From: Acanthaster planci
Lineage: Eukaryota; Echinodermata; Asteroidea; Valvatida; Acanthasteridae
Direction: 5' to 3'
Length of the DNA: 45,496 nt
Assembly: GCF_001949145.1 (NCBI RefSeq)
Contig: NW_019091362.1
Coordinates: forward strand, 2,237,905 to 2,283,400
This document shows, piece by piece, positions 34,901 to 43,445 of the stretch. The translations under genes and the position numbers were made by a program. The notes beneath the pieces are model-generated. The model ran no database searches, was not told the DNA's origin, and worked only from the letters and a program-made list of their open reading frames with translations. Within the stretch, counting starts at the first letter, position 1. Each line of letters opens with the position of its first letter.

Positions 34901-37900
34901 GCCCCCGTGACATTTGACCAGTACACTACCACTAGCTGCTGCCTTGTCCCAGTAGGCCCAATGCTTTTTATGTGTGTTACACCTTTATAGAAACAAGCTC
35001 AAAAAAAATCAAATTAAACGTCATTAAGCAAAATAAGAATAATGATTTTTCGGTACCAGTACGACAAAACTTGCTGCTTCCAACATCCTCTTCCACGCGC
35101 TGAGTCAGGCCGGTCTTAAATATCTAACATCAGCGCCCATCACTAATTGTTGGAAAGAGCGGTTCCAGCGAGGCAACAGGGCCAGGGGCCATGACTTCCT
35201 CTCCCCGTCCCCCAAAAGGAGCCTTTGGGGGGCAATAATGAGAGGATTATTGCCAAAAAGTATGCCTTGCATTTATTCCCGGAATAGAGAATATTACGAA
35301 TAGAGATGTCAAGAAAAGCTGAAAGAAACATGAACGTGTCACATAAATGGGCTTCCAATTTCGGCTTAAAGTGACGTCAGGGGTCGAAATTTCCAAAACG
35401 TCATGTATGATAAGCTTCACGATTTGGTCTTTTTAATAACTTTATTCTAAATCACATTGTGTGAAAAGAAAGTGATTTGTTTTGGACTATTTCAAGAGGT
35501 AATTGGTGATTAATGCTTCTGGTTTGCCTTCCATCACTGCGTTTGTGTGTTATGATTCACTCGCTACATGTAGTTTGCCGTCCAATCCCATGGTGCAGAT
35601 ATCGAAAGGACTTACATGTATTTGACACTAACCCTGAGTTTTGGCTTTTCTCGAGGGACCGCAAAGAGTCCTTGGACTTGAACATTTAGTCGTCACCTTC
35701 TCGTCTGGTCCGGTGAATGACAGCATTAGCTAACCCTGTTTGAACCTCATATGTAATCTGGCTTTAGTCATGCCCCGACCCACTTCCACATTTCACCAAC
35801 CCTGGAACAGATTGCCGACGTGACTGTTACAGTACATCGCCCAAAGCGGTGCACATTGGAAGACACTGCATATACGCCTCTGTTGAAGGCATGAAAAGGT
35901 AGGGGGGGAGAAAGACGGTTGATTTAAAATAGGGAATAACCACCCTCCTTCTATGTCTTTGACCACAACTTATTTCCTGTTAGAAATGCTATCATTTGAG
36001 CTCACTGGTCGTTGGTGTTCCCATTTATTCTATTCCAATTCGGAACAACATTGGGAAGGACTGCGCAGCCAAAGCAAAATTTGTGACAGCGCGATATTTA
36101 CTGTTGTATATTATCAATGTTCAGGTTTCTTGAGATTTTATCTGTCGCTGTGAAAATCTGACGAGTTTCGAGTCTTACACAGTTGTCTTTCACCGAATAT
36201 TCACAGGAAGGTTTCGTCCACACGAGGGTGGATACGTAACGGGGGCCGACGAGGGCCATGCGGGATGAAGCCCGAAGCAAAAAGTTTATTTAAAAATATC
36301 TGTTGTCCCCACCCAAAAAGCAACCCCCCCCCGCAAAAAAAGACATATCAGACACATGCAGTGTACTGAGATTCGTTCGTCGTTCAAAAACATTTCCTCC
36401 CCATGAATCTTCACATCTGACACTTTAAAGACAAGTTTAGTTTTGACTAATCAGTGGATGAATTGTGGACTATTGTCTTAATTGTACACACTACAGATGT
36501 TTATGGATGTTTCCAGACGCTTAACCCTCTGTGTAGTGGTTCATCGTATGATTTATTTCAACGTTGAGTTTGTCACACAATGAAGTTTTGAAACCCCGGG
36601 AGTCGACCTTTACAACCCTACCCTCATGTGCGCAGCGGCCTGAGATTATCGATCTGAAAAAGCGTCTCCTCTGCACTGCGCATGCCCCCAGAGGTAATAG
36701 TGGCACAGTACATGTACTTGCCTCACTGAATCTTTCAAGTGTAGGGTTCAGGGTCATGATAAATTCATTGGTCCTGTGAAGCTACGAAGTACATGTACGA
36801 TAGGGCGGAGAGGATCGCTCGTTGTGTGGTATTTAGGACGCTCTGTGACCTGGTAGCCGAGGGGACACTATCAACTTGGCATCGTTGGATTCCCAGTATT
36901 TCCCAGGGTAATGAGAGGTGAAAGGCATGTTCAAAAATAAACCCGATGGAAGCAGAAACTTGAAAAATGATCTTTCTGAGCCCACGTCAGTTGAAGCCGA
37001 AATTCCTCTTCAGCTGCTGCCAATCCGGAAGCAGCTAGACCACGCTGAAACTTTATCGTTATCGAAGTTTGGCCAAATCGGACATGTTGTTATTGAACAG
37101 GCACACGGTACAGATACAAGAAACGCTACAGCAAGATCAGAAGTTGTCGGGCGACGAATTAATCACGTCGTCTTTACTCTTCCTGGATTTTCGTCACCAC
37201 GATGGGTTGTGTCATAGTGATAGGGACAGGTTACATTATCAGTGTTCGGTGTCAGCTGCATTCTGGGAGATACAGGCTAAAAATTGAAGCGTTGAATCTT
37301 AGAACGTGTAGATCCAAGGTATCCAACATTCAATTTTTGGGGGGTTGTTGATCATTTTTTCTTTCAGTTGATGAGCTAGTACTGCAGACTTTAGATAACA
37401 GTGTATATGCTGGATTTAAATTAAAGTTCAATAAGTGATTTAAGATTCAAATGCAGGGTTTAATGTGTTGGATTCAACACTCAATTTTTTCGCTGTACCC
37501 ATGCGTGTAAGCGTTGGAATCACCCCACGGATATTTTTCAAAGTAGTTTCTTAAAATTGTATTGAGACCAATGTTATAAACATTGATCAGCCAAGAATTT
37601 TAACTTTATCCATTAATAATATTGAACTGTACATAACTGCGACGATAAAAACCTATGTTGGACTGAACTGAAGTCCACCGATTCACCCGTAATGGGTGTC
37701 TGTATCATACATGCCAAGTTTTTAAAAATCGGATATATGGGACTGCCTAGATATGAGGGGGACAACCCCCCCCCATCCCCTGGTTGTGGCATGGTCCGAA
37801 AAGCCCAAGTCTTTTAGGGTTACTTAATGGTTGTGGCGAGGTAGTGAGTGATGTTTTAAAGTTGGAAAGTATAAGGTTTGAAAACTTTTAGTCCGATGAG

Positions 37901-40528
37901 TCTCTCGACGGCACATCATGTACACAAGATGGAACAAAGTTGGGGTTAAAATTAGATGAAATTCTCTGAGAAATCCCCGTTTTAGTTATCCATTGACGGG
38001 CGTCGTCATGGGCGAATCTTGAACCAAACGTTTGATAGGATTTTTGCGGCGAAGACCAAATCTGTTCAAAGAGCAAAAATTCTAATAGCAACTTGTCTGA
38101 CCTCTCTGGGTGAAGCTATATGGTTGGGCTATTACACGCTTAACAGAGGATTTTTAAATTGGTCCAAACTTTGTACTTCTCTCGTAACATTTCGAAAAAT
38201 ATACTCTTGGCTCATATCTGGAGGGCAGCGGGTCCCTAGCTCAACCCTAACCTGGAATGCACCAACGAGCATCGATCACTACCCGTAGTAGGAGGACGTC
38301 CTCTGTAAAGACCAGAACACCGATGGGCCTCTGTGGTGGAGTGGTGTGTTATTGCTTGAGAAGGTGTAGGGACGTGCCTTTCCCCTCCCAAGCCCCTTGC
38401 TGATTGGGGGGATGCTAAAAGGCATCAGGTAAGCTTAATTGTTTTGCATTTAATAAGAATTATGATTTTTGCCTTCTGTTCTGCCACCGAGGTCCGGCTT
38501 TTAAAACAAATTCGCAAGAAGAATAGACTTTTGGCACCAAAAGAAAAACAAAAAGCAGGTAAGAAGAATTCCCCCGAAGAATATTATCCGACATTCAATA
38601 TCTTAGATTCGATTAGTTACATGACCGCCAGGCTGCACAAAAAAAAGGTAAAACCGTTTTCTTGAGTTCGTCAATGTTAAGGAGAAGGAGGTGCATTCTG
38701 AGAACTGTTAATAACGAAATGAAGACAAGTTAGCGGCTACATTGTTTGTTTCTGTCAAGGATAGCTCAATTCCCTTTGCTGTAAAATCTCTTTTAGCCAG
38801 TGTCTCGTGACAAATTGAATGCGCATGGATATAGGTTCAAACGGTGTGTGGAGCCGTTTCTGGTAATTCAGATTTGCGAGGATCGTTCGGATGTCGCAAA
38901 GACGTCACACGACGGTTTTGGTGGTGTTCGCCGTCGTGTTTTGCTGTGTCAAACACATTTATTACGTCAACAACAACCTTTCACCTGCCATTCATCAGAA
39001 GTACATGCGACCCGATTAAGTATTGTCATTTTGAAGCTTTTTGTCAGAATCATCGTGTGGCGCTTTCTTTTGATATCACTTGTGTGCATTTCAAGTCTCA
39101 TAGCGTGATGGTAATTTGATTTGCTGGGATAAATATGTTTGTGGACTTCATCAAAACTGATCGTTTCCCAAAGGCTTGTTTGTCAGTTTTTCTGAGAAGA
39201 TAGACGAGCTGGCGACATGATGGCAAAATTATGCACGTCATAAAAACGCCAATCGTTTGATTCGGATGTTAGCAATAACCGTATTTCGGTCTGAGATTTT
39301 TCTTGATTGTAGACTGACCCTTTAGACAGCCCCTAATCAACTAATACACACATAATGCTATTTGATCGAAAATGGGCCTTCAAATAGAATTTACTATGTT
39401 CCTTCCCTGTCTCAAATCATCAAAATTCCAAGCATCAAAGCACTCCGTTTTATCAACACGTTATAGTTTTGCTTTGTAGTTTTCTTTATTTCTGTTTTTT
39501 TAACGCGTGATCACAGCACAAAGGGAAAGAATCCAGCAGTTGGCCATAGGTTGAGAAATGTAAACCTCCCCTCCTCCAAACAAATATATGTATATATGGC
39601 ACAGGCATTAACTGGAACTAAACTGCAACGGACTAGCACCCCATCCAAGGGAAACAGAAACATTCTCAGGGCTTTCATGCTATTGATCAGTAAAAGCCAT
39701 AGACACGTCTGCACTTTATTTAGCCACTAGGATTGTACATCTGACATGGTTACAAATCGAAGAACATCATTTTAGACAATTTTTATCCCGTACATGTTTT
39801 CTGTAAATAATAAGCGAATTTTAAGGAGTACCTCACTAACTGCAGAAGAATTTGGAATGACAGTAGTGTTAGGATTTAATTCTCGAACAAAATATCACAA
39901 TTGCTGGTGCCTGAATTGACAACAATATTTCAACATTTCTTCAAGCTTTCGTTTGACTTATTCTTTGACAGCCGTATCCGATTCACACCGTTCTTTAGTA
40001 TGAACAGTCTGCATTCGTGAATATAAACGGAGTTCTCGACTCCTACAAGGAGGAACCTAAAATTGGATCGCTATCGTCTCCCTAATGCTCTTTTTCATGA
40101 CGTGTTGGCTGCTTTAGTGATAGATCGGCTAAAACTGGCTAACGACGCATACCGAGATTGGATAATCACTAAGGCAGGTAGTTTTACACTAAAGACCAAA
40201 CTGACTCACCTCTGATCAAATTGAAGAGCACATTCGACGTTAGTTGACCGTTTCTCTTGTCGTCTTCCTCCCCCGCGGTTGACCAGTAGTCTCGGTTCAC
40301 CGTGCCTGGATGCTGGGCCCTATCCTCGGTTACGACCGGGCCCGACTCTTCGACCCCCGGTCGCTGCCAAATCACCCGGTTCCTCATCCAACCTTCCCCG
40401 GGCCGGCCGAACCATATCCCGCTAGCCCCGCCGCTGCAGAGGCCCAGAAAAATCAGGCACAGGGACGCCAACGACAGCGGTCGCGACGAGAGGAAATACC
40501 CGCTCATCTGGTGATGAGAATGCAACAT
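22797..40528 (-). CDS. Secreted protein with seven LDL-receptor class A modules, nine coding exons
   Basis: Joined minus-strand exons (40528-40210, 31441-31298, 29406-29131, 28478-28356, 26290-26168, 25770-25630, 24983-24840, 24132-23984, 22952-22797) give an open frame of 524 residues. Phases agree at all eight introns: phase 1 around every LDLa exon, phase 0 before the last. The order is: signal peptide (about 1-37); acidic Trp-containing segment (38-106); LDLa1 (120-154); a 48-residue linker with one Cys; LDLa2 (211-246), LDLa3 (251-287), LDLa4 (292-328), LDLa5 (333-368), LDLa6 (390-423) and LDLa7 (428-463); a Thr/Ser-rich tail with NATT and NTTA glycosylation sequons. No transmembrane segment or GPI-type end is present, so secretion is inferred. 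LDLa modules are six-Cys, calcium-binding ligand-binding units. The ligand is unknown and I recognise no named orthologue. An extra phase-1 exon could have been missed in the long introns. Confidence 0.88.
23279..23800. mobile_element. Terminal-inverted-repeat element in the last LDLa intron
   Basis: AAAGTCTCCGGTTTCTGGTCA near 23278-23298 is matched in reverse complement by TGACTAGAAACCGGGGACTTT at 23780-23800, with about two mismatches in 21 bp. The 480 bp between has no transposase. It is probably an old non-autonomous DNA element. Confidence 0.5.
23984..24132 (-). CDS. LDLa gene exon 8: LDLa7
   Basis: Acceptor CCTCACACAG|CA and donor GACGAG|GTACTG; phase 1 in, phase 0 out, 149 bp. It has C-x5-C (CEDRSQC). 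The calcium loop is eroded: His before Cys 5 and SEE instead of SDE. Ten residues ([10 protein letters not shown]) lead to the tail. Confidence 0.88.
24840..24983 (-). CDS. LDLa gene exon 7: LDLa6
   Basis: Acceptor TTTCGTCAG|GA and donor TGCG|GTGAGT, 144 bp, phase 1 at both ends. A spacer with an NNSS glycosylation sequon precedes a compact module: Cys 1 and 2 are only four residues apart. It has C-x5-C (CADGSKC). The Asp before Cys 5 is Ala. Confidence 0.91.
25630..25770 (-). CDS. LDLa gene exon 6: LDLa5
   Basis: Acceptor AATCTTTAG|CC and donor AACG|GTCAGT, 141 bp, phase 1 at both ends. It has C-x5-C (CANGLQC). The Asp before Cys 5, a calcium ligand in LDLR repeats, is Gln (CDGIVQC). A short PIQEGNN spacer follows. 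Confidence 0.9.
26168..26290 (-). CDS. LDLa gene exon 5: LDLa4
   Basis: Donor TGTT|GTAAGT is strong. The acceptor GTGAAG|GA was chosen because it gives phase 1 and follows a pyrimidine-rich stretch about 18 bp upstream; the 5' edge is the least certain in this gene. It is a complete six-Cys module with C-x5-C (CADKEQC) and [13 protein letters not shown]. Confidence 0.85.
26291..28355 (-). other. LDLa gene intron 4 (2.1 kb)
   Basis: AT-rich intron without a recognisable module or repeat. Short ORFs on both strands lack motifs. Confidence 0.7.
28356..28478 (-). CDS. LDLa gene exon 4: LDLa3
   Basis: Acceptor TCCATTGCAG|CC and donor TGTG|GTAACT, 123 bp, phase 1 at both ends. It is a complete LDLa with C-x5-C (CEDGWQC) and a full calcium loop, [13 protein letters not shown]. 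Confidence 0.92.
29131..29406 (-). CDS. LDLa gene exon 3: linker segment plus LDLa2
   Basis: Acceptor with a long pyrimidine tract (TTTTCTCCAG|AA), donor TGTG|GTAAGC, 276 bp, phase 1 at both ends. The first 48 codons encode a unique linker ([17 protein letters not shown]) with one unpaired Cys. The remaining codons encode an LDLa with all four acidic calcium ligands (CDG, PDC, SDE). An in-frame internal acceptor at 29263-29264 would remove exactly the linker. Confidence 0.88.
29407..31297 (-). other. LDLa gene intron 2 (1.9 kb)
   Basis: No further LDLa exon is visible. A minus-strand ORF at 29835-30092 has several Cys near its end but no module spacing that I recognise. A 13-A run lies near 30644-30656. 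Confidence 0.65.
31298..31441 (-). CDS. LDLa gene exon 2: LDLa1
   Basis: Acceptor TTTTCATCAG|GA and donor TGCG|GTAAGC, phase 1 at both ends, 144 bp. A short Ser/Thr/Lys spacer precedes a classical LDLa with C-x4-C spacing between Cys 2 and 3 (CDDGSC). The calcium loop is CNGEPDC...TDE, with Asn in place of the first Asp. Confidence 0.92.
31442..40209 (-). other. LDLa gene intron 1 (8.8 kb)
   Basis: A large first intron. The CRE-bearing inverted-repeat element sits at its 3' end (31514-31736). No LDLa-type motif (CDG...SDE) occurs elsewhere in it on the coding strand. Several short ORFs (for example 32658-32927, 36918-37217 and 38444-38665 on the plus strand) show no known domain. A perfect small hairpin lies near 35230-35253 (GGCAATAAT / ATTATTGCC). 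Confidence 0.7.
31514..31736. mobile_element. 223-bp MITE with ~50-bp inverted arms carrying TGACGTCA
   Basis: The left arm starts TAGACTACCGAAGTGTGACG and the right arm is its reverse complement ending ACTCTA. The match continues through GCAAACGAATGGAGT. Each arm contains the full palindrome TGACGTCA. The interior has GGTTCTCGCGCTG-type short repeats. TA at the tips may be the target duplication. It lies only 73 bp upstream of the LDLa1 exon. Confidence 0.8.
40210..40528 (-). CDS. LDLa gene exon 1: signal peptide and acidic N-terminal segment
   Basis: Residues 1-106. The first ATG (40528) has G at -3; a second in-frame ATG lies seven codons on, and either leaves the signal peptide intact (hydrophobic core around residues 18-31, likely cleavage near ASG|IW). 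The mature start contains WFGRPGEG and WQRPG, then an acidic stretch with a dibasic KR. The donor AGAG|GTGAGT is near perfect, phase 1. The CpG-rich 154-codon plus-strand ORF here is a shadow. Confidence 0.82.
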
Positions 40529-40677
40529 GTCGGAGCTCAGGGAAGTCGGGGGAAAGTGATCAGTTCTTTTGCAGTGTTCAGTTTCTCATCTGGTTCGAAA
40601 TCTCACCGGAGCACTGACGTGGTCGTTGGCACATCATCGAAGAAACTTGTTTCTTTGGACGGGCCAAAAGTGAACAA

Positions 40678-40685
40678 CTTTTATA
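40678..40685 (-). promoter_or_regulatory. TATA box upstream of the LDLa gene
   Basis: On the minus strand TATAAAAG lies 150 bp upstream of the first ATG. A start site about 30 bp downstream (near 40650) would give a 5' UTR of roughly 120 bp with no intron. Confidence 0.55.
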
Positions 40686-40689
40686 TGCG

Positions 40690-42107
40690 AGTCGGTGACA
40701 GACCTAGCTTCGCCCAAGCGGAAGAGATTTATTTCGTACTGTGGCGGAAGGATATTCTCATCATTCAATATTAATACCTATGCTAATTTTACATAAATAT
40801 GTAATCTGATAAAATCTTTATTAGATCCTATGTCAACATCGAAATATAGAAATATGGCATGGTATTGTAAAAAAAAACCTAAGTTGGATTGATTACCTGT
40901 GAAGTAATTTAGCTTTTATAGATTGCGGTTTTTGTGAATTATACATTTTGAACGATGTGTTTGCGTTGGGTGAACCACCAACTAGATGTGCCTACTGGAT
41001 GTGTCTTCTGTCAGTAAAAATGTCACAGTCGTGGATGAATCATTCATTATCTCGATGAAGCATCTAGCTCCTTTTAGTTTTGTGTAGTTGGTAAGCCAAA
41101 TAAATACAATTCTTTTTCTGTGTTTTAACCTCTAAAGCGATTTTAAAGGATGAAGCTGGTGTAGAACTTTGAGAAGTGATCAATGATTGGGCCTCAAATC
41201 ATAACGTAATCGTTTGCGGGTTTGGGTTGAGGAGGCCAAAATGGAGGCTGTTGGTTCCAACCAAGCGGCTCTAAAAAGGGAGTCTTGCCGTGAGGTGTTG
41301 AGGAGCTTGGTTTACAGAAGCTGAGTATCCAAAATTCAAAGGGAAGTGTTGACCGTTGCCAAGAAATTTAGGCGCATGTTTTCTCAGTATTATAGTGGAG
41401 AGTAAAGTGCTTTGAGGTGCTTGGAGAAACTGGATGTCTGCCAATTTAAACACGCAGATTTGGCTTGTTCTTAAATTGCAATCCCAGCGAACTTCTCAGC
41501 GAAATGTAGGTCGCCACACAGAAGGGTAAACGGAATTTCAAATATAATTGGAGATTGTGATTTTGAGATTGTGGTCATTTCGCTGAAGAATAATCTGGAA
41601 CTGAGGGCTTGAAGGAGCGGGCGATTGGAAGATTTAAAGAGGTTAATACGCAACTTCTGCATGCACAACCGGCCAGCTGCGTTTAACGGCTGGCGGGCAG
41701 GTGACGGGCCCATACCGGGACTGGTTTGCTGGCTGACTCCCTATGCGTTGGTGGCTGGTTTCGGTGTCGGTTGATGGTTCGATCTTGGTGACCGTCAGCG
41801 GTCGGTCCACAAAGCACATATATGTGAGCTGCGATGCATTACAGTGACAATCTATTCAGAAAGAACAGTGGGTTTGTGTTCAATTTTCCTTCATTAAGGC
41901 CTACAAATGGTCAATTGCATTTCAAACTCATGTGTGTCTTGCAAATTTTAAATCCTTTTGACCAAAGAGGAAAGGTCGACAGAAAAATGCCTCTGTCTTT
42001 AAACCGAGTTTGCCTTTCGGTTTTGCTTCTGAATAACATGATAGTGACCGCAATGATGACCACCGAAGTGTCCACAGACATAGGCGAATGAGCTCATGGC
42101 CACAACA
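40690..42107. other. Intergenic upstream of the LDLa gene
   Basis: No exon is recognised on either strand. AT-rich stretches and short ORFs only. Confidence 0.6.
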
Positions 42108-42144
42108 GGGTTAGGGTTAGGGTTAGGGGTTAGGGTTAGGGTTA
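42108..42144. repeat. Interstitial telomere-type repeat (TTAGGG)
   Basis: Six tandem GGGTTA units, the fourth with an extra G (37 bp). Unique-looking sequence lies on both sides, so this is internal and not a chromosome end. Confidence 0.9.
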
Positions 42145-42731
42145 CTCACTTATTTCCTTTGTCATTGCATGGAGGAATGGTCATTGCCACCCGTGTCTTA
42201 ACTCTTCTGGAAATCTCGTGTAAAAGACTTATCTGGTTTGGAACTGTATTGAGATTGGGGCTGATACCGTAACAGAACGGAACTCAATTTAGGGATCAGT
42301 AGGGGGCAAAATAGGAAATTTCTTTGGTGAAAAAGTAGGCTAGAATGTTTCTGTTAGGCTAGGATTTTTCTGCCCAGAAAATTTTTAAGGGGAAGGGGTG
42401 GGTTGTCGTGAAATTCAGGTGCGTTTGGGGAGGCACTTTGCCCAGTCACCCTCCACTGGATGTTGCACCATATACTTGTATTAATTTGATGAAATGGACT
42501 TGTAGAGTAAGGGAGGTTTCGATTCGAAGTATATGACTTGAAAATTTTGCTTTCAGGTCTTGGACGTGATCCGCATACCTCTTTTAAGTAAACAGTTAGT
42601 GTCTTTACACATGATTTTTGGAGAATTAAATACCTGCCGCCTGAGGACGGTAAACTTAGACTGGAGTGAACAGATTGGGAGAATTAAGGACTGGGGAGTT
42701 GAACAAGCCTATATTCAGGACGAGCCTGCTT
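42145..42731. other. Intergenic, nothing recognised
   Basis: No gene is seen. The plus-strand ORF at 42560-42850 runs into the dispersed repeat and is not a convincing exon. Confidence 0.55.
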
Positions 42732-42935
42732 CATGGGCGTCAATCGGTGGTAGACAGGGGGACATGTCCCCCACACTTTTCCAAGTGGGGGTATTATATC
42801 AATTACGCCCCCCTCCACCTTTTTTCCAAAACCTAAATGAAAATGCATAGCTTGCAGAAGCATTTGTTTAAAAAAAAAGTTGTCAAAGTAGCCAAAAGTT
42901 GTCACAGATGGCACCACAGAGCATCTATACTCCAA
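42732..42935. mobile_element. Dispersed repeat copy B
   Basis: Same family and orientation as 8972-9291. It shares CATGGGCGT, GACATG, the C-rich run, TTCCAAAACCTAAA, GCTTGCARAAGCATTT, AAAGTAGCCA and GAGCATCTATACTC in the same order. Similarity fades after about 42935. No flanking duplication was found, so this copy may be truncated. Confidence 0.75.
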
Positions 42936-43285
42936 AGTCTGTAAAGAATTCTTGAGATTCCGATCAAACAATGACCAACACAAAGGCCGGGGGGGTGTCC
43001 TCTCCGTCCCATATCTTGCTTCAAATGTCTATAGGTACTATATAGCGCAACAAAAACGTAACCGTCTTATGAGGTCGAAGCACTTTTGTGTCAAAATACT
43101 GTCTCAAAAAGGCAGGTGTACGTTAGTTGTATTTCTCTCTATAAGATCTATTAGAATGAAGTTCGGAATGGAATTACACTAATGGATCTATTACCTTGAA
43201 GTAAACATATGTCCAAATGTGTCCTTTAATAAGTGAATCAAAGATCGCTGTCCTGAAGAGATTATGATATTCAAATGACAATTTA

Positions 43286-43445
43286 GGGGAGTCGGGTTAG
43301 CCTAGGCGCTCTTTCCTCGCCTTCCAACTCTGCGACCCGGGTTCGAAATCCCACCTAGGTCAGTATGTGGATTGGCTTTTCAGTTTCTGACAGATTCTGT
43401 AGGTTTTCCCTTGAATATTTATCCGGGGTTTTCTTCCCACCTCTA
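43286..43445 (+). mobile_element. tRNA-derived SINE
   Basis: An RNA polymerase III A box (TAGCCTAGGCG, 43298-43308, perfect to TRGYNNARNNG) and B box (GGTTCGAAATC, 43340-43350) are spaced as in a tRNA. The flanks do not form a tRNA acceptor stem. A tail follows with GTAGGTTTTCCC and GGGTTTTCTTCCCACCTC, which resembles central domains shared by invertebrate SINEs. The 3' end is uncertain. Confidence 0.7.

Noticed and set aside
40310-40774. 154-codon plus-strand ORF
   Set aside because: It lies opposite LDLa exon 1 and the TATA/5' UTR region; the CpG-rich DNA keeps several frames open and no domain is seen.
42108-42144. Chromosome end
   Set aside because: Only 37 bp, with ordinary sequence on both sides.
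43298-43350. Functional tRNA gene
   Set aside because: A and B boxes are present but the flanks do not pair as an acceptor stem and a SINE-type tail follows.
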